DNA of 48,965 bases from Chloroflexota bacterium (GTDB lineage: Bacteria > Chloroflexota > Anaerolineae > Aggregatilineales > Phototrophicaceae). Within the stretch, counting starts at the first letter, position 1. Every line of letters begins with the position of its first letter. The notes under the pieces are model-generated. The model had not been told where the DNA came from and searched no databases. It saw only the letters and a program-made list of their open reading frames with translations. The position numbers and the translations under genes are program-made. Below, in pieces: positions 36,518 to 44,095 of the stretch. The stretch lies in the NCBI GenBank assembly GCA_028873975.1, contig JAPPMO010000060.1:1-48965 (forward strand), written 5' to 3'.

Positions 36518-37557
36518 AGCAGGATATGGCAACGCTCGGCAGCGTACTCAATGTATTCTCGTGAGATGTCTATACCTACCGACTTTCTCCCCATTTGAAA
36601 CGCTACTAAGTTAGTTGTGCCAGTACCACAAAATGGGTCAAGAACAAGTCCGTCGGGTGGACAGGTTGATATTATCGGAATCTTACAGAGATCTTCAGGA
36701 TAAGAAGCATAGTGGGCGCCGCGTTTAGTCGTATCCTCCGGTACTATTTCCCAAACGTCGCCCGGTTTGCTGCCTTTCGGATGATAGAAGAGAAAATAGA
36801 ATCCTTTTTCAGCCAATTCCTTGGCTCGACCTGATACACGTGAGGAATCTGAATGAGTAGTTCGGTGCTGTTTACGTATGACCATGCGAAAATCAGAAAT
36901 CTCGCCACTTTCAAGCTGGCGCAATGTTTTTTTAAGAGCTTTCGTTGCTTGCAACTTTTCGCTAGCCGACAGAGCAGTAGATAGCTCAATTTGCCGCTTA
37001 TACTTTACGCCTGTAACACCGGTCGCAGTAGTAACTGCGCCATTTTTCACTATGGCTTGCCGAGGTTTAGTTCGTATTGCGTCGATGTCATAAAAGTAGC
37101 GGTCCTGTTTTACTAAGTGAAAGATGTATTCATGGACAGGCCGCAACTTATCTCTTGATGTATCCATACCTTTTATCTTGTGCCAAACGACATCGTTTCT
37201 CATGATCCAACCTTGTTGATCCGTTAATGCAAGCGCAACGCGCCACGGAACACCGATTTGTCGCTTCTTAACGTAGCTGTCGCCAAGATTGAGCCAAAAC
37301 GAGCCTTCCCTTTTCAATACCCGGTAAACCTCTCTAGTAACCTTGAGCAAGTTTTCAATGTAGCCAATGTAGTCTTCTTCCAAACCAATGCCGCCGTTAC
37401 TGTATTCACGCTGATTCCAATATGGCGGACTAGTCATGCAGAAGTCGACGCTTGCAGAAGGCAGTAGCCGCAAAACATTTAGAGAATCACCGCAAATAAA
37501 TAGCGGCGACTTACTCGCATCATTCAAGTATGCATGAAACCGCTCTTTGTTTCGCAT
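36514..37557 (-). CDS. N4-cytosine-type DNA methyltransferase, partner of NotI-like enzyme
   Basis: A 347-residue beta-class DNA methyltransferase with motif order IV before I. Motif IV is TSPPYW (residues 42-47), which is typical for N4-cytosine (m4C) methylation. Motif I is the C-terminal LDPFCGTGTT (306-315), which binds SAM. The target-recognition region lies between (about 150-260, Lys/Thr-rich). It should protect the host from the NotI-like endonuclease that follows. The start is the ATG at 37557; no strong ribosome site is seen. About 55-228 bases upstream, on the same strand, lies the structured leader with a short ORF and terminator, so expression of the whole R-M operon may be attenuated. 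The GC is lower than the chromosome average. Confidence 0.85.
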   Translation of the reverse strand: MRNKERFHAYLNDASKSPLFICGDSLNVLRLLPSASVDFCMTSPPYWNQREYSNGGIGLEEDYIGYIENLLKVTREVYRVLKREGSFWLNLGDSYVKKRQIGVPWRVALALTDQQGWIMRNDVVWHKIKGMDTSRDKLRPVHEYIFHLVKQDRYFYDIDAIRTKPRQAIVKNGAVTTATGVTGVKYKRQIELSTALSASEKLQATKALKKTLRQLESGEISDFRMVIRKQHRTTHSDSSRVSGRAKELAEKGFYFLFYHPKGSKPGDVWEIVPEDTTKRGAHYASYPEDLCKIPIISTCPPDGLVLDPFCGTGTTNLVAFQMGRKSVGIDISREYIEYAAERCHILL

Positions 37558-37611
37558 TTGGTCGAACTTTCATTGGTATAGCATTCAAATTATAACAGTT
37601 TCTCCACCAAA

Positions 37612-37650
37612 ATAGAAAAGGACCCCAGAGGATTAGTCTGCGGCCCTTTG
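37612..37650 (-). terminator. Intrinsic terminator in the R-M leader
   Basis: On the minus strand, AAAGGGCC (37649-37642) pairs with GGTCCTTT (37624-37617, one G-U pair). A second stem CAGA/TCTG follows inside with one mismatch and a 7-base loop. The tail reads TTTTCTATTTT. It lies 55 bases before the methyltransferase ATG and downstream of the 9-codon ORF, as in an attenuator. Confidence 0.6.
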
Positions 37651-37723
37651 ACTGTCGAAATCACAGTCTTGCGGTTAGCTGGGAGCGCCCCCTAACGGAG
37701 CTTCCCTAAGAGGTGTGAATGGG

Positions 37724-37753
37724 TTAGAGGGCAACCCCCTTATCACCGTTCAT
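37724..37753 (-). CDS. Nine-codon leader ORF with very strong ribosome site
   Basis: The ORF reads ATG AAC GGT GAT AAG then GGG GTT GCC CTC TAA (MNGDKGVAL). It is preceded by AAAGGAGGTGATC (37771-37759), 13 bases complementary to the 3' end of 16S rRNA, at 10 bases from the core AGGAGG to ATG. Such a strong site before so short an ORF suggests a regulatory leader peptide rather than a functional protein. A CACCTC further down the RNA (about 37708-37713) could pair with and hide GGAGGTG. It sits between the promoter at 37792-37820 and the terminator at 37612-37650. Confidence 0.5.
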   Translation of the reverse strand: MNGDKGVAL

Positions 37754-37791
37754 TATTTGATCACCTCCTTTACTCGGCCGACGATAAAGCG

Positions 37792-37820
37792 AGTATATCA
37801 CATGCTTGCCGGGAATGCAA
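37792..37820 (-). promoter_or_regulatory. Strong promoter of the R-M leader, with inverted repeat
   Basis: On the minus strand TTGCAT (37820-37815) and TATACT (37797-37792) are spaced by 17 bases, with an extended TGA just before the -10. An inverted repeat, GCTTGC (37804-37809) and GCAAGC (37817-37822), covers the -35 and spacer and could be an operator. Confidence 0.6.
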
Positions 37821-37866
37821 GCCCCGCGCGTCAACGGTAGCGTATCCTTTTTGATTGAAATAAAAA

Positions 37867-37941
37867 GCTTAACCACCGAGGGCACCGAGAATTGCTAGCG
37901 AAATAGTCCTTTTCTTTGTGTCCTTCGTGTCTTTGCGGTGA
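37867..37941. repeat. ACCACAGAG-type inverted repeat, copy D
   Basis: TTAACCACCGAGGGCACCGA (37869-37888) and CTTTGTGTCCTTCGTGTCTT, TGCGGTGAAA (37914-37943) form the fourth inverted element in the window. The two arms are about 25 bases apart. It lies upstream of the R-M leader promoter. Confidence 0.6.
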
Positions 37942-38022
37942 AACTGAATGTGACTCATTTCAAGTTCAACCGAGTTCGATACATGACCGGCTCGCGGCGC
38001 GCTTAGGCATGTGGCGCGGCTG

Positions 38023-38031
38023 TGATATAAT
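38023..38031 (+). promoter_or_regulatory. Extended -10 promoter of the exonuclease gene
   Basis: TATAAT (38026-38031) with TG at 38023-38024 lies 30 bases ahead of the ATG at 38061. The -35 position has TTAGGC, which is a weak match. Confidence 0.45.
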
Positions 38032-38060
38032 GCAGTCGGGAAATCCAAGAGTGGCGCGCT

Positions 38061-38639
38061 ATGACCAGGCATTACAATCCTTCTCATCGCCGGCAGGCGA
38101 TTCAATGGGCTCAAAACCTTTTGGCGCGCAACTTTTACGTACTCGATACCGAAACGACCGGTCTCGGCGAACGCGACGAGATCATACAAATCGGCATTGT
38201 TGACGCGGGCGGCAATACGGTTTTGGATCAATTGATCAAGCCAAGCATTCCGATCCCGCCGGGCGCAGCCAGAGTGCACGGCATCACAGACGGTGACGTG
38301 ATCAATTCACCGATTTTCAGCAGCCTTTACATCAAACTCTCGAGCTTGCTGGCGGGGGAAACGGTCATCGCCTACAACATGGACTTCGACTGGCGCATGC
38401 TGCAGCAAACTGTCGCCCGCTATCGCTTGCCCGATATTCGCATCGGCAAACGAGACTGCGCCATGAAGCAGTACGCCAAGTTCAAAGGCAAGCGCAGCGG
38501 GCAGGGCCGCGGCTACGTATGGCATAAATTAACCAGCGCTCTGGCGCAAGAGAGCATCGCTGTGGGCGATGCCCATAATGCGCTAGGCGACGCGCTGATG
38601 ACGCTTGAGTTAGTACGAAAGATGGCAAGCTCGTCCTAG
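38061..38639 (+). CDS. DEDDh-family 3'-5' exonuclease (DnaQ-like)
   Basis: A 192-residue exonuclease with the DEDDh residues: YVLDTETTGLGERDEIIQIGI (D and E of motif Exo I), YNMDFDWRML (Exo II) and GDAHNALGDALMTLELV (Exo III with the His five residues before the Asp). This is the fold of the polymerase III epsilon proofreading subunit and of free-standing ribo/deoxyribonucleases. The first 25 residues are extra relative to the core. It has no polymerase neighbour, so it is likely a stand-alone repair or RNA enzyme. The promoter is the extended -10 at 38023. Confidence 0.85.
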   Translation: MTRHYNPSHRRQAIQWAQNLLARNFYVLDTETTGLGERDEIIQIGIVDAGGNTVLDQLIKPSIPIPPGAARVHGITDGDVINSPIFSSLYIKLSSLLAGETVIAYNMDFDWRMLQQTVARYRLPDIRIGKRDCAMKQYAKFKGKRSGQGRGYVWHKLTSALAQESIAVGDAHNALGDALMTLELVRKMASSS

Positions 38640-38741
38640 CGTATCCCCCGGATTGTCATCTGCAGCGGTCCAAGAACAATGTTCAAGCGCCTTCAGTATT
38701 CGCCGCGGCAAGGCAAATAAGCCTCTGATTCGTTTGTCATC

Positions 38742-38757
38742 TATCCGAAATCGGATA
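38742..38757. promoter_or_regulatory. Palindromic operator-like site before the beta-helix gene
   Basis: TATCCGA (38742-38748), AA, TCGGATA (38751-38757): a perfect 7-bp inverted repeat with a 2-base spacer, about 85 bases ahead of the GTG start. A near match (TATCGAAATCGGAT) lies near 21812 in the moaA-SDR gap. It may be a binding site for a dimeric regulator. Confidence 0.4.
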
Positions 38758-38841
38758 TAACAAATGTAGATTGGGCGCGCGGGGAAACTGAGACGGCGGC
38801 GACCCCGTGCCGTTTGTTCATTATGGGGACAGGAACGAGAT

Positions 38842-40641
38842 GTGATCCGACCTAGATTGAAATCCAAGCATATTTGGCTTTTACTGGCAACTGCGTTGCT
38901 GTTATTGCCCTTGGGGCGAGCGTGGGCGGCCGATATCACAGTCGATGAAGACTGTAGCTTGTACAACGCGATCTTGTCCGCAAATGGGGAAGAACAAGTT
39001 GATCCCTTGAACAATTGCGAAGCCGGAGACGAAGCGATCGACGAAGAGCAGACCGGCGTCGATACGATCACAATTGATTTGACGGGTACTGAAGAAGGCA
39101 CGATCACGCTAACATCGACGTTGAGCGTCACCTCCGAAGTCATTGTTGATGGCGCCGGGTTCGTGATAGGCGGGGACGATAGCCATCAAATCTTCAATGT
39201 TGACGGCGGCTCGCTCGAGGTCATGAGTCTGACGATGACCTCTGGTTCCAGCGCATCGAACGGCGGCGCAATCGCTGTCAGCAACGGTTCTTTTTCAATG
39301 AACAACAGTGTCATTAGCAATAGCGCGTCAGCCAGCCACGGCGCCGGCATCTATGCCGAGAACAGCGACATCGTCATCACCAATAGCGCCATTAGCGGCA
39401 ATACAGCCGGCACGGATGAAGCGGTTTCGGGCGCTGGCATCTTTTTTGCCGGCGGGGACGCGAACAGTCTGCAAATCGACAAAAGCGGCTTCGACTCGAA
39501 CAGCGCGACAGATGACGGCGCCGGCTTGTACGTCAACAGCGGAATCGCAAGCATCACCAATACCTCATTCGCTGAAAACAGCGCGGCCGACAAGGGAGGC
39601 GCTATCTACAATGCGGGAACCATGACGCTTACCCATGTGACAATTGTCGATAACAGCGCGGAGATAGGCGGCGGAATATACGACAACGCATTGCTCCAGA
39701 TGTATAACAGCATCCTGAGCGGCAATGTCCCGGAAGATTGTTCGGGCACTTTGAACAGCAACATCGGCAACCTGATTCAAGACGGTTCCTGCGGGCACGA
39801 GGAATTGGCGGGCGATCCGATGCTGCTCAAACTGGCCGGCTTGCCGGTTTATTACGTGCTGCAAGAGGACAGCGCGGCGATTGACAACGGCAACACTGGC
39901 AGCTGCTTGGGGGAAGACCAGCGCGGGCTCGCACGCCTGGAGGGCTTCTGCGATATTGGCGCCGCCGAATATTTGGCGGGATCGTTTGCCTTCCAGATCC
40001 AAAGCGCGGTGGCAAATGCAGCCCGTACCGAGGAAGATGATGATTCTAGCGAGTCGTCTGGATCAAGGACGCCGTCGGCAACCGCAACGCCCACTTGCCA
40101 ATCCCTGCCAGCTGGCGTAACGGTGACCGGTTATGTTAGCGGAAGCCAATGCCAGGAAAGGGACGCTGCTGGCGTCGGGAACCAAGTCATCACTGACTAT
40201 GGCTTCAAAAAGGCGATAGATCTCTGGGGATACGTGCCCGAAAGCGGCTTGAGGATCTGCTTCCAGGATACCGGCACGATCATCTTGCTCGACGCCGCAA
40301 CCTCGCCACGCGCGATCATTCCCTTGTCCACAGCCACCGACGGAGACTGGCGTTGCGCGGATGTTGATCGTGAAGGCACGGCGGTTTTGATGAATCCAGA
40401 CTTCTTGTCTACCGAAGCGGCGACCAACGCGGAAGTCCCGCTGACCGATTGCACGGTTACGACCACCGATATTCTGAATGTGCGCAACGAGCCGGCCGGC
40501 AATACGGTATTGGCTGTATTGTTGAACGACGTCAGTCTTAGCTCCGATACGCGTACCGCATCTTGGTTCAAAATCAACTATTACGGGATCATCGGTTGGA
40601 TCAGCGCTGACTACGTCACGACAACCGGCGTCTGTCAGTAG
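38842..40641 (+). CDS. Secreted parallel beta-helix protein with C-terminal SH3b
   Basis: A 599-residue exported protein. A signal peptide lies at 1-29 (WLLLATALLLLPLGRAWA). Residues about 75-340 form right-handed beta-helix rungs, with repeats such as DDSHQIFNVDGGSLEVMSLTM, ASNGGAIAVSNGSFSMNN, SHGAGIYAENSDIVITNS and ADKGGAIYNAGTMTLTHVTI, typical of pectate-lyase-like polymorphic repeats. A SAAIDNGNTGSCLGEDQRGLARLEGFCDIGAAEY block follows (shown here in pieces: SAAIDNG, CLGEDQRGL, CDIGAAEY), which is the family's closing motif. A Ser/Thr-Pro linker (about 405-425) and a C-terminal SH3b-like domain (about 525-599: NVRNEPAGNTVLAVLL, WFKINYYGIIGWISADYV) follow. Cys residues could form disulfides. 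The start is GTG at 38842, with AGGAACG upstream. It is probably an adhesin or polysaccharide-binding surface protein. Confidence 0.78.
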   Translation: MIRPRLKSKHIWLLLATALLLLPLGRAWAADITVDEDCSLYNAILSANGEEQVDPLNNCEAGDEAIDEEQTGVDTITIDLTGTEEGTITLTSTLSVTSEVIVDGAGFVIGGDDSHQIFNVDGGSLEVMSLTMTSGSSASNGGAIAVSNGSFSMNNSVISNSASASHGAGIYAENSDIVITNSAISGNTAGTDEAVSGAGIFFAGGDANSLQIDKSGFDSNSATDDGAGLYVNSGIASITNTSFAENSAADKGGAIYNAGTMTLTHVTIVDNSAEIGGGIYDNALLQMYNSILSGNVPEDCSGTLNSNIGNLIQDGSCGHEELAGDPMLLKLAGLPVYYVLQEDSAAIDNGNTGSCLGEDQRGLARLEGFCDIGAAEYLAGSFAFQIQSAVANAARTEEDDDSSESSGSRTPSATATPTCQSLPAGVTVTGYVSGSQCQERDAAGVGNQVITDYGFKKAIDLWGYVPESGLRICFQDTGTIILLDAATSPRAIIPLSTATDGDWRCADVDREGTAVLMNPDFLSTEAATNAEVPLTDCTVTTTDILNVRNEPAGNTVLAVLLNDVSLSSDTRTASWFKINYYGIIGWISADYVTTTGVCQ

Positions 40642-40660
40642 TCTTTGACAATTCTCTCTT

Positions 40661-40698
40661 GGTCCCTCCTTGACGCGACAAGGAGGGACCTTTGCGTC
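40661..40698 (+). terminator. Intrinsic terminator after the beta-helix gene
   Basis: A perfect 12-bp stem, GGTCCCTCCTTG (40661-40672) and CAAGGAGGGACC (40679-40690), with a 6-base loop and the tail TTTGCG. It lies 20 bases after the stop at 40641. The T-run is short, so strength is uncertain. Confidence 0.75.
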
Positions 40699-40846
40699 GC
40701 GCTCACACAAAACAATATGCCTTCTCGTCGCATGAGAGACGCGGTCTATTAAGAAAGATCATTTGAAGACCGCTGTCGCAATGGAAGAAAACGCTGGCTT
40801 GCATATAATTTAAGTTCGGCGTCCCTGTGCGAGAAAGACAGATCTC

Positions 40847-41605
40847 ATGCGGTTTACCGATAAAGTTGTACTCGTTACTGGCGCGTCTCGCGGCATCGGA
40901 CGAGAAGTTGCCCGACAATTCGCCGAACGGGGCGGCGCAGTCGCCGTCCATTACAAGCAGAACACGGACGCGGCGCGAACGACGCTTCATGCGCTTTCGG
41001 GGCGCGGCCACAAGACCTTTCAAGCCGATCTGGCCGATCCAGCCGCTGTACAATCCCTGGTCGATTCGGTCGCGCAGCAGATGGGCGGCATCGATATCTT
41101 GATCAACAATGCCGGCGTCTATGAAGAGAGACCGCTCACCGACGTCGGCTACAGCGAGTGGCAAGCGCATTTTCAACGCGTCATTTCAGTCAACTTGCTG
41201 GCCCCTGCCAACCTCAGCTACTGCGTCGCGCAAAAGATGATCGGGCGCGGCGGCGGGCGAATTGTCAACATTTCGTCGCGAGGGGCATTCCGCGGCGAGC
41301 CGACGGCGGTGGCTTATGGCGCCAGCAAAGCCGGACTGAACAGTATGGGACAATCTCTGGCGCAGTTGCTGGCGCCGCATAACATATTTATTGGCACGGT
41401 CGCGCCCGGTTTCGTGGAAACGGATATGGCCGCCGAACGGCTGGCGCAGCCGGACGGCGACGAGATCAGGAATCAATCCCCGCTTGGGCGCGTCGCCAAG
41501 CCCGAAGACGTGGCTTACGTGGCTCTTTTCCTAGCGTCAGAGGGCGCGGAGTTTTCCACAGGTTGTATCGTGGACGTCAACGGCGCCTCGTACTTGCGTA
41601 ACTGA
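40847..41605 (+). CDS. FabG-like short-chain dehydrogenase
   Basis: A 252-residue classical SDR. TGASRGIG (11-18) binds NADP(H); NNAG is at 87-90; the catalytic Ser143, Tyr157 and Lys161 lie in ISS and YGASK. GFVETDM and CIVDVNGASYL are normal. It is close to 3-oxoacyl-ACP reductase (FabG), but no fab gene is nearby and the substrate is open. The GNAT gene follows 16 bases downstream on the same strand. Confidence 0.85.
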   Translation: MRFTDKVVLVTGASRGIGREVARQFAERGGAVAVHYKQNTDAARTTLHALSGRGHKTFQADLADPAAVQSLVDSVAQQMGGIDILINNAGVYEERPLTDVGYSEWQAHFQRVISVNLLAPANLSYCVAQKMIGRGGGRIVNISSRGAFRGEPTAVAYGASKAGLNSMGQSLAQLLAPHNIFIGTVAPGFVETDMAAERLAQPDGDEIRNQSPLGRVAKPEDVAYVALFLASEGAEFSTGCIVDVNGASYLRN

Positions 41606-41621
41606 GGTCTCCCGCGAGTAT

Positions 41622-42182
41622 ATGAAACCGATCGACTTGCGAAGCGACCGACTGCGCATACGGCAGTTTCACGAGCGCGACAGCGAAGACTGCATTCGCT
41701 TTCGCGCGCAGGTCTTCAACATTCAAGAGCCGCGCCAACAGGCGTTGAATTGGCTGCAATGGACGATTGACAGCTACCGCGAACTGGCTCAACTGGGGCA
41801 GCCGCCTTATGCGGACTACGCCCTAGAAGCGCGCTCGAACGGGCATTTTATCGGCTCGGTAGGGATCGTGCCGACGATCATTCCCTGGGGCGCGCTGGGG
41901 GGCGATGCGGCTGATACGCTGCTCAGTCCAGAAGTCGGTCTGTTCTGGGGAATCATGCCGCGCTATCGAAGACGGGGATTCGCCAGCGAAGCGGGCATGG
42001 CTTTATTGAACTATCTGTTTCGAGAGTTGAGTATTGCCCGCGTAGTGGCCACGACTGAAAACAATAATATCGCTTCGCAAAGGACGATGGAGCGATTGGG
42101 TATGACTCTCCAGCGCAACCCCTTGTCCGAACCGGCCTGGCGCCAAGTCGTCGGGGTGATCAAGCATCCGCGCCGGCGCTGA
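41622..42182 (+). CDS. GNAT-family N-acetyltransferase
   Basis: A 186-residue RimJ-like acetyltransferase: DLRSDRLRIRQFHERDSEDCI at the N-terminus, GHFIGSVGIVPTIIPWGA, and the acetyl-CoA loop in the block EVGLFWGIMPRYRRRGFASEAGMALL (quoted in parts: EVGLFWGIMP, RYRRRGFASEAG), then NNNIASQRTMERLGM. It starts 16 bases after the FabG-like gene on the same strand and probably shares its transcript. The acceptor is unknown. Confidence 0.82.
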   Translation: MKPIDLRSDRLRIRQFHERDSEDCIRFRAQVFNIQEPRQQALNWLQWTIDSYRELAQLGQPPYADYALEARSNGHFIGSVGIVPTIIPWGALGGDAADTLLSPEVGLFWGIMPRYRRRGFASEAGMALLNYLFRELSIARVVATTENNNIASQRTMERLGMTLQRNPLSEPAWRQVVGVIKHPRRR

Positions 42183-42308
42183 TTCAACAATATTCACAAT
42201 GCCGTCCAGCGCGTCCCTATGTTAGACTTCAGCTCGGATGGCGAAGCAATACATGACCGCATCCAGCGTGATGGCAAGCTCGTTTTCAAAAAAAGTGAGG
42301 AGGATGCA

Positions 42309-43898
42309 ATGAACCGAAAACTGATTAGTGTTTTAGTCCTGGTCGTTTTGCTTGTCGGCGTGGCCGGCGCGCAAGACGACAGCTTCGAGTTGACGATCAT
42401 GCACACGAACGATGTGCACGGTCATCATGAGCCGCAGCGCAACGGCGATGGCGGCGCGGCGCGGCAAGCCACAGTTGTCCAACAGATCCGCGCCGAGGTT
42501 GACAATCACCTCTTGCTGGACGGCGGCGACCGCTTCACGGGAACGCTCTTCCACGTCCAGTATCGCGGGCAGGACAGCGTACAGATCATGAACGCCATGG
42601 ATTATGACGTTCTCGCCCTGGGCAACCACGAGTTTGACGATGGCAGCGGAGTATTGGCTGAGTTTGTCAAGAACCTCGAGATGCCGTCGCTCAGCGCGAA
42701 TATCGATTTCAGCGAGGATCCAGCGCTGGCTGGCTTGGTCGAACCCTCCGTGATCTTCGAGGTCGGCGGCCAGCGCATCGGCATCATCGGGCTGACCGCG
42801 CCGGAAACCGAGATTCTGGCCAAGCCCAGCGAATTCCTGGTCTTCCACTACGACCTAGTCGGCATCACCCAAGATGAAGTTGACAAGATGCTTGCCGAAG
42901 GCGTCAACAAGATCATCGTGCTCAGTCACATTGGCATTGAAGCCGATTTACAAGTCGCCCAGGGTGTCAGCGGCGTCGATGTGATTGTCGGCGGTCACTC
43001 CCACACCCTGCTCAGCAATGCCTATACCGGCGCCTATGGCGAATACCCGCTCGTACTGGAAAGCGCCAGCGGCGAGCCGACTCTGGTGACGCAAGCCAGC
43101 GACAATACGGTCTATTTGGGACGGCTGGATGTCGAGTTTGATGCCGACGGACTACTGACCGATTGGGATGGAGATACGATCCTGCTCAGCCGTTACATCA
43201 GCCCGGATCCGGATATCAGCGCCCTGATCGCCGAACTGGCTGAACCAATCGCCGAACTGCGCGCGCAACCGGTCGGGGAAACAGCCATGGCGCTGACCGG
43301 CACCAGCCCGCGCCTCTGCCGCATCCAAGAATGTCTGCTCGGGAATGTCATCACCGACGCCATGTTGGAAGAAACCGGCGTTGACATTGTCATCCAGAAT
43401 GGCGGCGGCATCCGCGCCGATATTGATGCCGGCGAGGTCACCTTGGGCGAAGTTCTCACGGTGCTGCCTTTCGGCAATTTGATCAGCACCTTTGAGTTGA
43501 GCGGGGCTGATGTGCTGGCCGCGCTAGAAAATGGCGTCAGCCGCGTCGAAGTGGATGCGGATGGCAACCCGATAGTCGATGGCGCGTCCGGGCGCTTTCC
43601 GCAGGTCGCGGGCTTGCGTTATACCTTTGACGCCACCCAAGCAGCCGGCAGCCGTATCGTCAGCGCCGAGGTGATGCAAGGGGGCGAATACGCGCCGCTT
43701 GATCCCGATGCCATCTATTATGTCGCCAGCAACGACTACATGCGCGCTGGCGGCGATGGCTACTCGGTACTCGATGAAATGGCCATTAATCCCTACGATC
43801 AAGGCAGCCCGCTGGATCAAGTCGTGGCCGATTACATCGCCGCCAACAGCCCGATCAGCGCCATGCTGGAAGGGCGCATCAGTCATCAGGCAGGCTGA
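42309..43898 (+). CDS. 5'-nucleotidase/2',3'-cyclic phosphodiesterase (UshA-like), exported
   Basis: A 529-residue exported metallophosphoesterase. A signal peptide occupies residues 1-21 (LISVLVLVVLLVGVAGAQ). The metallophosphatase core shows TIMHTNDVHGHH (D35, H37), LDGGDRF, LGNHEFDDG, LSHIGIEAD and VIVGGHSH. The C-terminal 5'-nucleotidase domain has LCRIQECLLGNVITDAMLEE, IQNGGGIRADI, TVLPFGNLIS and VASNDYMRAGGDGYSV. It hydrolyses nucleotides outside the membrane and so recovers phosphate and nucleosides. The ATG at 42309 (GAGGAGG upstream) is preferred over the longer in-frame start at 42219. A strong terminator follows. Confidence 0.92.
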   Translation: MNRKLISVLVLVVLLVGVAGAQDDSFELTIMHTNDVHGHHEPQRNGDGGAARQATVVQQIRAEVDNHLLLDGGDRFTGTLFHVQYRGQDSVQIMNAMDYDVLALGNHEFDDGSGVLAEFVKNLEMPSLSANIDFSEDPALAGLVEPSVIFEVGGQRIGIIGLTAPETEILAKPSEFLVFHYDLVGITQDEVDKMLAEGVNKIIVLSHIGIEADLQVAQGVSGVDVIVGGHSHTLLSNAYTGAYGEYPLVLESASGEPTLVTQASDNTVYLGRLDVEFDADGLLTDWDGDTILLSRYISPDPDISALIAELAEPIAELRAQPVGETAMALTGTSPRLCRIQECLLGNVITDAMLEETGVDIVIQNGGGIRADIDAGEVTLGEVLTVLPFGNLISTFELSGADVLAALENGVSRVEVDADGNPIVDGASGRFPQVAGLRYTFDATQAAGSRIVSAEVMQGGEYAPLDPDAIYYVASNDYMRAGGDGYSVLDEMAINPYDQGSPLDQVVADYIAANSPISAMLEGRISHQAG

Positions 43899-43937
43899 TC
43901 GCGCTCGCAAGAGACAGAATAAAGCAAAATCCACGAA

Positions 43938-43968
43938 GGCCGCTGGCGGAAGCCGGCGGTTTTTCTTT
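43938..43968 (+). terminator. Intrinsic terminator after the 5'-nucleotidase gene
   Basis: Stem CCGCTGGC (43940-43947) and GCCGGCGG (43952-43959) with a GGAA loop and the tail TTTTTCTTT. It lies about 40 bases past the stop at 43898. Confidence 0.8.
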
Positions 43969-44095
43969 GTCTGTCAGGGGGCGGTTTCGCCCCCGTCTGA
44001 CGCAATCGCATACTGACTGGTGAAGACCCCGAATTGGAACTATGCTATAAGCAGGTTTCGCGCGGCAATGGTCAATACCAGCGTAGCAAATTCCC

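Noticed and set aside
37759..37771. GATCACCTCCTTT, resembling the 3' end of 16S rRNA
   Set aside because: Only 13 bases match and no other rRNA sequence surrounds it. Its reverse complement works as a ribosome site for the short leader ORF.
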